Part shown: piece after piece, positions 1-8,031 of the stretch
How positions within the stretch are numbered: position 1 is the stretch's first letter
Layout: every line of letters begins with the position of its first letter
Assembly: GCA_022508635.1 (NCBI GenBank)
Contig: JAFLUV010000014.1
Location: 1-21,945, forward strand
Direction of reading: 5' to 3'
Length of the DNA stretch: 21,945 nt
From: Prevotellaceae bacterium
GTDB lineage: Bacteria > Bacteroidota > Bacteroidia > Bacteroidales > Bacteroidaceae
Program-made: the position numbers and the translations under genes
Notes under the pieces: generated by a model
The model's database searches: none
What the model was told of the DNA's origin: nothing
The model's input: the letters and a program-made list of their open reading frames with translations, nothing else

Positions 1-29
1 CAATCGAAACTTGCAAGTAAGAGGCTTGA

Positions 30-86
30 CGTGAATTCATCGAACTCACGTTAAAATACTTTAATATAGCGTGAGTCCGACGAATT
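30..86. repeat. Inverted repeat downstream of coaD
   Basis: Bases 34-50 and 70-86 are inverted copies of each other: 15 of 17 positions pair, around a 19-base AT-rich loop. On the minus-strand transcript the two mismatches become G-U wobbles, so the stem would be fully paired there. The left arm is also an imperfect short palindrome by itself (30-50, arms of 9 with one mismatch). It starts about 70 bases after the coaD stop. No T-run follows, so it is not a classical terminator. I see no gene in 1-156. It may be a 3'-end structure or a copy of a dispersed palindromic element. Confidence 0.5.
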
Positions 87-156
87 AGTAACCCATTTCT
101 CGTGAAATAACCTGGGTAGGGAAAACAAGGTGATTTGCTATGACAACTCTCTGGCA

Positions 157-600
157 CTATGGCAGAAAGGAGGAAATGTCGTGTCCAAAGTGCTTTAGCT
201 CACGGACAACGGAGCTGCTGAGGCTGGCGAACTGTGGTGATGCTGGAATCAGAATCGTCTCGATGCCGGTGAGCTGGCGGTTGACATCTGCCAGCTGCAT
301 TTCGAAGTCGAAGTCGGACACTGTGCGTACGCCGCGGATGATGACGCTTATGTTTCGCTCGCGGGCAAAGTCGACGGTAAGTCCCGTATAGCTCTCTACC
401 GTGATGCGCGGTTCGTCGGCATAGAGACGGCGAATCGTGTCGACGCGTTCAGCTACTGGTGTCCTGCCGCCCGCCTTCTGCTCGTTGTGGCCGACGGCAA
501 TGAGTACGCTGCCAAACATCTTCAGTGCGCGCCCTACGATGTCGGCATGCCCACGGGTGAAGGGGTCAAAAGAACCGGGAAAGAGAACATTTCCCTTCAT
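157..600 (-). CDS. coaD: Phosphopantetheine adenylyltransferase (PPAT, CoaD)
   Basis: CoaD transfers AMP from ATP to 4'-phosphopantetheine, giving dephospho-CoA; this is the penultimate step of coenzyme A synthesis and takes place in the cytoplasm. The 147-residue protein has the nucleotidyltransferase signature PGSFDPFTRGH at residues 8-18, a (T/H)xGH-type motif with His18. It also has the family block RGVRTVSDFDFE at 89-100 and the C-terminal LSSS segment at 127-130, which matches the ISSS nucleotide-binding motif. It is slightly shorter than the roughly 160 residues typical of the family, with the shortfall at the C-terminus. Its ATG overlaps the parE stop by 4 bp (ATGA), so translation is probably coupled to parE. 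It is the last visible gene of the GNAT-parE-coaD operon. Confidence 0.96.
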   Translation of the reverse strand: MKGNVLFPGSFDPFTRGHADIVGRALKMFGSVLIAVGHNEQKAGGRTPVAERVDTIRRLYADEPRITVESYTGLTVDFARERNISVIIRGVRTVSDFDFEMQLADVNRQLTGIETILIPASPQFASLSSSVVRELKHFGHDISSFLP

Positions 601-2582
601 GCGATTTCCTCCTCTGCCCGGTCTTCCTCGATTACAAGATTGTCAATGATGAAGTTCTGGCGTTCCATCGTGTTGTCGCCCATGTAGAAGTTCAGGAGCT
701 CTGCCACCTGGTCGGACTTTTGCAGGGTGACTTGGTCAAGGCGTATGTCTTGCCCGATGAAGTTGCGGAATTCGTCGGGGCTTATCTCTCCCAGACCCTT
801 GAAGCGTGTTATCTCTGGTTCCGGCCCGAGGCTGTCTATGGCGTGCAGCCGCTCCTCTTCGGAATAGCAGTACTGCGTCACGAAGTCCTTCGATATGGTG
901 ATGTGACGCGGGCGCTTGCCGCTGCCGTATGTGTCGGCATCGCTGCTTCCACCCTCGCGTGCTGCCAGCTCCGCCTCGATTTCGTTCATCCGGGTCTTGC
1001 CCACCTTCGTCTTGCGGGCACGGACACGGAACAGCGGTGTCTGCAGGACGAAGACGTGCCCTTTCTTAACCAGCTCGGGGAAGAACTTCAGGAAGAAGGT
1101 AAGCAGGAGCAGGCGGATGTGCATGCCATCATCGTCGGCATCAGTGGCCACGATGACCTTGTTGTAGCGTAATCCGTCCAGCCCGTCCTCAATGTTGAGT
1201 GCAGCTTGCAGGAGGTTGAATTCCTCGTTCTCGTATACCACTTTCTTGGTCAGCTTCTGGCAGTTGAGGGGTTTTCCCCGTAAGCTGAAGACAGCCTGCG
1301 TGTTCACGTTGCGACTCTTCGTAATGCTTCCGCTGGCAGAGTCTCCCTCGGTGATGAAGATGCAGCTCTCCTCCTGCAGGTCTCCCTTGACATCGGAGAG
1401 GTGCACACGGCAATCGCGCAGCTTGCGGTTGTGCAGGTTCGCCTTCTTCGACATTTCGCGAGCCTTCTTCGCCACGCCCGCCATCTCTTTGCGCAGCTTC
1501 TCGCTTTCTGCTACCTTTTGCAGTATGATGTCGGCCACGTCAGTGTTCTTGTGCAGGTAGTTGTCGACCTGTTCCCTGACAAAGTCTCCGATGAACTTGT
1601 CGATGGAGATGCCGCCACCGGGTTCGGTCGTTGTGCTTCCCAGTTTCACTTTCGTCTGGCTCTCGAAAAGCGGCTCCTGTATGTTGATGCTGATGGCAGC
1701 TACGATACCGTTGCGTATGTCGGTGTACTCATAGTTTTTTCCGCTGTAGTCCTTGATGACCTCGGCAATGTACTTCTTGAAAGCTGCCTGGTGTGTGCCG
1801 CCCAACGTCGTGTTTTGTCCGTTGACGAAGGAATAGTATTCTTCGCCATTCTGCTTTGTGTGCGTGAAAGCAATCTCTATGTCCTCGCCGCGCAGGTGTA
1901 TGATGGGGTAGAGGGGATCGTAGTCCATGCGGTCGGAAAGCAGGTCGCTCAGTCCGTCGCGCGACAGGATGCGCCGGCCGTTGAACATGATGGTCAGCCC
2001 CGTATTGAGATACGTGTAGTTGCGGAGCATTGTTTCCACGAATTCGCCCCGGAAAGCATAGTGTTTGAAGAGCGATGCGTCGGGCTCGAAGAAGACAGCC
2101 GTACCGTTCTCGTCCTGCGTAGCTTCCGTGATGTCCTCCTCCTGGATGCCTTTGCTAAAAGTAGCGCGGCGTGTCTGTCCGTCGCGGAAGCTCTGTACCT
2201 CGAAGCGCGTGCTCAGCGCATTGACGGCCTTCAGGCCTACGCCATTGAGTCCCACGCTCTTTTGGAAAGCCTTCGAGTCGTACTTGCCGCCGGTGTTGAG
2301 CATTGAGACAGCTTCGACGAGCTTGCCCAAAGGGATGCCGCGTCCGTAGTCGCGAACCGACACGCGCAGATTTTCCTCAATATCCACCTCAATACGCTTG
2401 CCTGCTCCCATCTTGAACTCGTCAATACTATTGTCGATGACCTCCTTCAGCAGCACATAGATACCGTCTTCCGCCTGTGAACCGTCGCTCAGCCGTCCGA
2501 TGTACATGCCGGGACGCGTGCGGATATGCTCCATGTCGGAGAGATGTCGTATGTTATCCTCGCTGTATTGTGTAGAATTCAT
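597..2582 (-). CDS. parE: DNA topoisomerase IV subunit B (ParE)
   Basis: This is the ATPase subunit of a type IIA topoisomerase; with ParC it decatenates daughter chromosomes. The 661-residue protein has the GHKL ATPase motifs EVIDNSIDE (47-55, Mg-binding Asn51), DYGRGIP (78-84) and GLNGVGLKAVNAL (111-123). The TOPRIM domain follows, with its Glu in EGDSAS (Glu412) and the acidic cluster DADDDG (481-486). RFKGLGE lies near the C-terminus. GyrB has the same architecture. I prefer ParE because of the GGKYDSKAF-QKSVGLNGVG region (GyrB usually has a GGLHGVG-type version) and because parE beside coaD is a familiar Bacteroidales arrangement. It starts 12 bp after the GNAT-like gene and overlaps coaD by 4 bp. 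ParC is not in the window. Confidence 0.9.
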   Translation of the reverse strand: MNSTQYSEDNIRHLSDMEHIRTRPGMYIGRLSDGSQAEDGIYVLLKEVIDNSIDEFKMGAGKRIEVDIEENLRVSVRDYGRGIPLGKLVEAVSMLNTGGKYDSKAFQKSVGLNGVGLKAVNALSTRFEVQSFRDGQTRRATFSKGIQEEDITEATQDENGTAVFFEPDASLFKHYAFRGEFVETMLRNYTYLNTGLTIMFNGRRILSRDGLSDLLSDRMDYDPLYPIIHLRGEDIEIAFTHTKQNGEEYYSFVNGQNTTLGGTHQAAFKKYIAEVIKDYSGKNYEYTDIRNGIVAAISINIQEPLFESQTKVKLGSTTTEPGGGISIDKFIGDFVREQVDNYLHKNTDVADIILQKVAESEKLRKEMAGVAKKAREMSKKANLHNRKLRDCRVHLSDVKGDLQEESCIFITEGDSASGSITKSRNVNTQAVFSLRGKPLNCQKLTKKVVYENEEFNLLQAALNIEDGLDGLRYNKVIVATDADDDGMHIRLLLLTFFLKFFPELVKKGHVFVLQTPLFRVRARKTKVGKTRMNEIEAELAAREGGSSDADTYGSGKRPRHITISKDFVTQYCYSEEERLHAIDSLGPEPEITRFKGLGEISPDEFRNFIGQDIRLDQVTLQKSDQVAELLNFYMGDNTMERQNFIIDNLVIEEDRAEEEIA

Positions 2583-2594
2583 AAAGTATACTGT

Positions 2595-3755
2595 TTAGTC
2601 CGCCTTAATCTCCCTTATATAGACAGCCCTGCGCTTGTGAATGCTGCAATCCAGATGTTTCCACTGGCTTTGACTGGCAGAGTTGTCTTCCAGCTGCGGG
2701 TGCGTCTCCGCCCATTCGTAGCCGCCGCTGATGCCGCGCGGTATCAGGTCGGCAAAAAGGAGGGCGTTGGCTCCCTTGTCTTGGTATTCGGGCAGGACGC
2801 CAACTAAAAGCATATCCAGTATCTGGTGCTTGCGCTTGAGCCACAGTTCTTTGGCGATATGCCACCAGCCGAAGGGGAAAAGCTTGCCTCCAGCCTTCTG
2901 CACGGCGCGACTCAAGCTGGGCATGCATACGCCGACACCGATAATCTCGCCCTCTGCGTTCTCCACCACAGAGAGGAAACGACGGTCGAGCATCGTCAGG
3001 AAGCGCTTGGCATACCACTTCATCTGTTGCTCGTCCAGTTCACTGTAGCCATAAAGGTTGGCATAGGCATGGTTAATGACTCCAAGCATTTTCTCGACGT
3101 AACCGCCTGTCCTTATCTCTCGCTTGCTGTGGAAATGCCGGAGACGGAAACCGTAGCGGCGTTGGGCTATCTGTGCCACGAGGAAGTACTTGTCGTTGTT
3201 TGCTGCGTGCTCCCCTTTGGGAATAAACACCTTGCGCTCTACCCATCCAGTCTCTCGCACAAGACCCAGTTCTGCCATGTGTTGTGGATAATAGGGATAG
3301 TTGTATATGGTGCAAAGGGTGGAAAGCTGGTCGAAGCCTTCGGTAAGCATGCCTTCAGGGTCGAGGTCAGTGAAGCCCAGCGGGCCTACCATGCTGTTCA
3401 TGCCGCGCTCGCGTCCCCATTGCTCCACGGCATTGAGCAGAGCACGGCTCACGTTTAGGTCGTCAATGAAGTCTATCCAGCCGAAACGCACCTCGTTCCT
3501 GCTCCAGCGTTCGTTGGCACGACGGTTGATGATGGCAGCCACACGCCCTACGATGCGTCCGTCGATACGTGCCAGGAAATACGCCGCATCGCAGAATCGG
3601 AAAGCAGGGTTGCAGCGGAAATCAAGGGTCTCGAGTGTGTCTTCCAACAGATCTGGCACTGCTTGCGGACAATCCTTATAGAGGGTATAATTGAAGCGGA
3701 CAAAAGCACGTAGCTCCTTTCTCGTGGCAACCTGGCTGACCGTTACGTTAGACAT
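2595..3755 (-). CDS. GNAT-fold N-acyltransferase-like protein, function unknown
   Basis: The 386-residue soluble protein has no signal peptide or membrane segment. It resembles the large GNAT-like proteins of the YghO type. The N-terminal part reads like a GNAT N-lobe, with an LARIDGRIVGRVAAI strand pair near 62-76. The central block GPLGFTDLDPEGMLTEGF is typical of this family. The C-terminal half contains a second GNAT-like strand pattern (VVENAEGEIIGVGV) and DMLLVGVLPEYQDKGANALLF, which is close to an acyl-CoA pyrophosphate-binding motif A. A tandem GNAT fold is therefore likely, but the substrate is unknown. It is the first gene of the operon with parE and coaD. The coaD product feeds CoA synthesis, but a functional link is only a guess. 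Confidence 0.8.
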   Translation of the reverse strand: MSNVTVSQVATRKELRAFVRFNYTLYKDCPQAVPDLLEDTLETLDFRCNPAFRFCDAAYFLARIDGRIVGRVAAIINRRANERWSRNEVRFGWIDFIDDLNVSRALLNAVEQWGRERGMNSMVGPLGFTDLDPEGMLTEGFDQLSTLCTIYNYPYYPQHMAELGLVRETGWVERKVFIPKGEHAANNDKYFLVAQIAQRRYGFRLRHFHSKREIRTGGYVEKMLGVINHAYANLYGYSELDEQQMKWYAKRFLTMLDRRFLSVVENAEGEIIGVGVCMPSLSRAVQKAGGKLFPFGWWHIAKELWLKRKHQILDMLLVGVLPEYQDKGANALLFADLIPRGISGGYEWAETHPQLEDNSASQSQWKHLDCSIHKRRAVYIREIKAD

Positions 3756-3792
3756 ATCTTTGTTTGTTTGCTCTTTTCACATAATTAACGCG

Positions 3793-3800
3793 CAAAATTA
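3793..3800 (-). promoter_or_regulatory. Candidate -7 box for the GNAT-parE-coaD operon
   Basis: The minus strand reads TAATTTTG, matching the Bacteroidetes -7 consensus TAnnTTTG, and would give a leader of about 30 bases before the ATG at 3755. No good TTTG -33 element sits 19-20 bases further upstream, so support is partial. Confidence 0.4.
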
Positions 3801-3868
3801 AGAATATTTATCGAAACTCATCCCATCATCGCCCTAAAAACAGCAAAAAGCAACATTATTTAACGCAG

Positions 3869-3939
3869 AATCCCCATAAGTGTCAAGAAAAGCACGGAGC
3901 CATACAGCCCTCATGGTTTCTTTGGCACTTATGGGGATT
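3869..3939. repeat. Long intergenic inverted repeat 3' of the beta-galactosidase gene
   Basis: Bases 3871-3886 pair with 3922-3937 with one mismatch, and AA/TT extends the stem outward. Inward, AAGAAA/TTTCTT extends it across a one-base bulge. The total is about 22 bp per arm. The loop holds a further CCAT/ATGG pairing. It lies 34-104 bases beyond the stop of the beta-galactosidase gene and upstream of the next operon's promoter. No clear T-tract follows on either strand. It could be a terminator or processing hairpin, or a small non-autonomous repeat. The rest of the 217-bp gap holds only the promoter candidate at 3793-3800. Confidence 0.6.
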
Positions 3940-3972
3940 TATGTGTCTAAGTAGATGATTATCTATTAGTTT

Positions 3973-6900
3973 CTACTCTGCCAGAACGTTGAACTCTGCG
4001 CCTGAAGCAAAGTCTGCGCCGTTGCGACTGGAGAGAGCCGTGAAGCGTATATAGCGGGCACGCTGCGGCTTGGGCAGCATCACTTTCTGCTCTTTTGACG
4101 AATTGTCAAACTCACCCTCGCAGACAGGCTCTGACCATGTCTTTCCGTCGGTACTGAGCTGCAGACGGTATTGCTTGATGTTACCGTTGGTGCTGCCGTC
4201 CTGACGAGGCAGATAGGTGAAGCCCTTGATGAGTTTCTCCTCGCTGCAGTCGAAGTCTACCCAATGCGGATATTTCGGTACAGTGATGCTATACATGGTG
4301 TGCCAAATGGTTGACGGGTCGCCGTCCACCAAGTTTTTTGCATATTCGCCGCCAGGCCCTTCTTCGCTGCTCACATAGACCACCTCGACAGGTACGTTCT
4401 CAATGCGGGGGAAAGTGGCAGACGTGCGGCTCTCGGCTTCGTCTGCATACCAAGCCTCGACCGTTCCGCCCTCGCGCAGGTTGAAAGGCTCGGTATAGGC
4501 CTGTTCTTTGCTTTTTCCGATACGGTATTTGATTTTAACGACGTCGCTGCGCATAGCGTAGTCTCCCTGAATGGTGACTTTGCCTGCCTTGTCTCGCATA
4601 ATTGCCACTGGACACAATGGCCAAGCCTTGACCAGCGCACGCTTCGAGAGATCATCGTCCTTTGATACGGGACGTATGACGAGAGACATCTGGTGGAGTG
4701 CCCCGAGGACTCTGTCTGGCTTCAATGGTCCGCCTTGTCCGCAACTGTTGCCACCGAGTCCGTTCACTTTGCAGTCAAGATGGAGATAGGTGCCATCGCT
4801 CTTCGGAAGTTCGTAAGGATGGGCAGCGACGGTCATTTGCAATGCACTCCAAGGCAGTGCAGAAGTACTCATCGTCTTGTTGCCGCTAATGAACTGCAGG
4901 CCATTGCCCTTCTTGTCTGTCAAGGCACACCAGCGCACATCCTCGCGGTTACCCATACTCTGGGGCTTAGGGAAGGCAACGAACTGATCGGCGACGGTGC
5001 TTTGGTAGAGACCGACGAAGGAACCGGTCTTGCGGTCATTATAGTTATTAAGGGGTCCCCGCCCGTAATAAGAGTACTGGTCGTATTGGGCAGGAAGCTT
5101 TATCTCATAACCCAATCGAGGCAGTGGCAGATCCGGATCGCTCGTGACGATGCTGCTTGCCAGGGCAATTGTCCCGTCTGGGTGGACTTCGTATGTCTGC
5201 ATCGTTGTAAAAGATACCGGCTCGCCGTTGCCTGCCGTTTCAGCAACGCTATCGTATGGCTGACCCGCTTTGCCCGGGCGGTATTTCACTCCGCCTTTGC
5301 CCTTCGCCTGGCTTACGACAGTATAAAGAATGAGTATAGATCCGTGGGGATTCTTGGTAACTTTAGGTTCGCCAATGACACGATGCTGTAAATCGTAGAG
5401 TCCCTGCTGGAACCATTGGTCTCTCGCCCAATTGTCGTTGTCAACAGGTGCACGAAATGCGGACAACAGCAGCGAGGAGTTCTCGAAGAAGGTCTGTCCT
5501 CCGTATTGCACTGCGCACAGGCTTCCCGTCTTGTTGTCAAAGGTGATGTTGAAGTTGTTGCCCTTGACGACTATCTTGCCAGCTTCTTTTGTCAGTTCGA
5601 GTTTCGCATCCTTGTCGTGCGGGATGTCGGCATATTGCCGTGTATCGCCAAGTTCCAACTGTTCTGCCATCTGTACGAATCCTTGTTTTGCCCATGGCAT
5701 ATCACGCTTCAGGCGAAACTCTACATTGAGGAAGTACTCGCCCTCCTCTGCCATGTCCACAGGGCAGGAGCACTGCATTTGCTTACGAGGCTGGATGTCG
5801 TTCTGCAGAGGGATGCTTACTTCTCTTACTGTCTTGCCGTCTCGCACAAGGCAGGCAACAATGTCATAGTCGGTCGATGAAATCGGTTCGAAATAGTTCT
5901 TGTTGAAGATTGTGATGTTTGCATTGGTCTTAGCACCGTCGGCTTCGCCCTTCAGTGCCACGCCTACGTTTTGGTAGACCTTCTTCACTTCAAAGTATTG
6001 CGGCTTTGGCGTGAGGTCTGGCAGCATGATGCCATTCATGCAGAACATACCGTCATTGGGCCAGTCGCCATGGTCTCCACCATAGCCGAAGTACTTGATA
6101 CCGTCTTTCGTGTAGGTGTCTATTGCCTGATCCACCCAGTCCCAGATTGCGGCACCACAAAAGAAGTTGGTGCTCTCGATAGCTTCCCAATAGTCAACGA
6201 GGTTGCCCAAAGAGTTTCCCATGGAATGGGCATATTCCGAGATATGATAGGGGTATTTGATGCCTTTGCCTGTTCCTTTTACGGCATAGCGTACCCAGTC
6301 GACCGATGGATACTGGTTCGAACCCATGTCGACGATGTCGTTGTTGCGTTCGTACTGCACCGGGCGACTTGTGTCGAAGGCCTTGATGGCATTGTATGCT
6401 GCTACGAAGTTTTCGCCGGGACCGGCTTCGTTACCCAGACTCCAGATGACTATACAGGGATGGTTCACGTGGGCACGGACGGCCTCCATGTTTCTTGCAA
6501 CGTGTGCGGCACGCCATTCCTTGGGATGCGAAAGGGAGGCCTCGCCGTAGTAGTACTGGTGGCTCTCGATGTTGGCTTCGTCCTCAAGGTAGAGACCATA
6601 TTTGTCGGCAAGGTAGTAGAAGTAGGGATCGTTACTGTAGTGCGAGAGGCGGACGTGATTGATGTTGCCGCGTTTCATGAGCATCACCTCTTCCAGCATC
6701 TGTTCGCGTGTGATGGCATGACCCGTCGAGGGATTCGTTTCGTGGCGGTTGACACCTTTCAGTTTTACGGGCTTTCCATTGACGTAGAAGTAGCGACCTG
6801 CCAAGCCGAACTCATCTTCCGAGGCAGGCGTATCCTTAATCTCGACGGTACGGATGCCGAAATACGTGCTTGTGCAGTCCAGAAGTCGTCCTTTCTTGTC

Positions 6901-8031
6901 CTTCAGCTGAGCCACGAGGACATAGCGGTGCGGAGCTTCGGCGCTCCACAGAAGTGGCTTTTTGATGGTGAACGTTGTCTGTGCCGAGGAGGTGGAACCC
7001 TTTGTCATTGGCTGTGCATCGACTGTGAAGGAGTGTACCATGTCGGCCGTCTCGTCGGAATATAGGGCAACGGGATAGACGGTGTAGGTCATCTTCAGGT
7101 CTTTCTTTACTTTCTCCGTGAGGTTGCTCAGCTTGCGGTCGATGCTGATGGTTGCCTGTTCTGCCGAAAGCTGCGTGGTGCGGACAACGAGGTCGTTGAT
7201 TTGCACCTGTGGCATCGCTGTGAGGTAGGTGCTACGAAAGATGCCAGGCAGGCGGAACATGTCCTGTGCTTCGAGGAACGACCCGTCGCTGCTGCGGTAG
7301 ACTTCTACGGCTATAGTGTTCTCTCCCTGTTGCAGGAAATCTGTGATATCGAAGCGTGCCGTGTTGCGGCTGTTCTTGCTAAAACCAACATAATGGCCGT
7401 TGATCCAAAGGTAAAAGAAGCTGTCCACGCCATCGAAATTGATGACGACCTGACGACCTTTCCATGTGGCTGGCAAGGTGAAAGAGCGTCTGTAGGCTCC
7501 CACTTCGTTACGGTACTTATAGGTTGTCCAGCGCTGATCCTTTGGTTCACGCATGATTCCTTCGCGCCAGTCGTCCTTTCGTACCTCGTGGTAGAAGATG
7601 ACAGGTTGGTTGACGTAGATGGGCACACCGTACTTCATTTCTCCGTGTTTGCCCAGTCCCTGTACGTTCCAACATCCCGGTACGATGATGTCGTCCCAGG
7701 ATGAGACATCGTAGGATGAATCGGCGAAACCTTGGATTCGTTGTTCGGGGGTTGGTGCCCAATGGAACTTCCATGTACCGTCAAGGCTTTGATAGAAGTC
7801 TGATCCCTCCGGCAGGACGTTGCGTGCTGCATCGGCGTTGGCAAAGGGGAAAATATGGGCATGTGGTAACAGTTTGTTCAGCGAGAGTTTCTCTGGACTC
7901 TGCCATTCTGTGCCGTCCGGTGCGGAAGCCTGTGAAAAGAGGAAGCCATCGAGCTTGTCGTCAGCATTGCTACTGATAGCAAGTGCAGAGAGGAGTAAGG
8001 TGGTAAGAATGGTTTTCATAGTATAAGACAT
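3973..8031 (-). CDS. LacZ-type GH2 beta-galactosidase, exported, with C-terminal F5/8C (CBM32-like) domain
   Basis: This predicted exported glycoside hydrolase probably removes terminal beta-galactose from glycans in the periplasm or at the cell surface. The 1352-residue product begins with a hydrophobic signal peptide; residue 5 is a second Met (ATG at 8019) that may be the true start. The GH2 sugar-binding domain lies at about 60-270, an Ig-like domain at about 280-400, then the TIM barrel. The acid/base is Glu535 in SLGNEAGPG and the nucleophile Glu599 in YHISEYAHSMGN. A LacZ-like beta-sandwich (Bgal_small type) lies at roughly 820-1120. Residues 1213-1352 form a discoidin/F5-8C module that likely binds sugar. 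E. coli LacZ is about 1024 residues and lacks this module. The gene overlaps the upstream kinase stop by one base (TAATG). No susC/susD genes are nearby. Substrate specificity within GH2 is not certain. Confidence 0.93.
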   Translation of the reverse strand: MSYTMKTILTTLLLSALAISSNADDKLDGFLFSQASAPDGTEWQSPEKLSLNKLLPHAHIFPFANADAARNVLPEGSDFYQSLDGTWKFHWAPTPEQRIQGFADSSYDVSSWDDIIVPGCWNVQGLGKHGEMKYGVPIYVNQPVIFYHEVRKDDWREGIMREPKDQRWTTYKYRNEVGAYRRSFTLPATWKGRQVVINFDGVDSFFYLWINGHYVGFSKNSRNTARFDITDFLQQGENTIAVEVYRSSDGSFLEAQDMFRLPGIFRSTYLTAMPQVQINDLVVRTTQLSAEQATISIDRKLSNLTEKVKKDLKMTYTVYPVALYSDETADMVHSFTVDAQPMTKGSTSSAQTTFTIKKPLLWSAEAPHRYVLVAQLKDKKGRLLDCTSTYFGIRTVEIKDTPASEDEFGLAGRYFYVNGKPVKLKGVNRHETNPSTGHAITREQMLEEVMLMKRGNINHVRLSHYSNDPYFYYLADKYGLYLEDEANIESHQYYYGEASLSHPKEWRAAHVARNMEAVRAHVNHPCIVIWSLGNEAGPGENFVAAYNAIKAFDTSRPVQYERNNDIVDMGSNQYPSVDWVRYAVKGTGKGIKYPYHISEYAHSMGNSLGNLVDYWEAIESTNFFCGAAIWDWVDQAIDTYTKDGIKYFGYGGDHGDWPNDGMFCMNGIMLPDLTPKPQYFEVKKVYQNVGVALKGEADGAKTNANITIFNKNYFEPISSTDYDIVACLVRDGKTVREVSIPLQNDIQPRKQMQCSCPVDMAEEGEYFLNVEFRLKRDMPWAKQGFVQMAEQLELGDTRQYADIPHDKDAKLELTKEAGKIVVKGNNFNITFDNKTGSLCAVQYGGQTFFENSSLLLSAFRAPVDNDNWARDQWFQQGLYDLQHRVIGEPKVTKNPHGSILILYTVVSQAKGKGGVKYRPGKAGQPYDSVAETAGNGEPVSFTTMQTYEVHPDGTIALASSIVTSDPDLPLPRLGYEIKLPAQYDQYSYYGRGPLNNYNDRKTGSFVGLYQSTVADQFVAFPKPQSMGNREDVRWCALTDKKGNGLQFISGNKTMSTSALPWSALQMTVAAHPYELPKSDGTYLHLDCKVNGLGGNSCGQGGPLKPDRVLGALHQMSLVIRPVSKDDDLSKRALVKAWPLCPVAIMRDKAGKVTIQGDYAMRSDVVKIKYRIGKSKEQAYTEPFNLREGGTVEAWYADEAESRTSATFPRIENVPVEVVYVSSEEGPGGEYAKNLVDGDPSTIWHTMYSITVPKYPHWVDFDCSEEKLIKGFTYLPRQDGSTNGNIKQYRLQLSTDGKTWSEPVCEGEFDNSSKEQKVMLPKPQRARYIRFTALSSRNGADFASGAEFNVLAE

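Noticed and set aside
165..180. Shine-Dalgarno-like AAAGGAGG followed by ATG on the plus strand
   Set aside because: It is inside the 3' end of coaD. The frame that follows is short and lacks any family resemblance.
1401..2306. 301-codon open frame on the plus strand
   Set aside because: It is antisense to the ATPase half of parE and shows no protein-like features.
5971..7065. 364-codon open frame on the plus strand
   Set aside because: It is antisense to the GH2 catalytic domain containing Glu535 and Glu599. It has no promoter and no motif.
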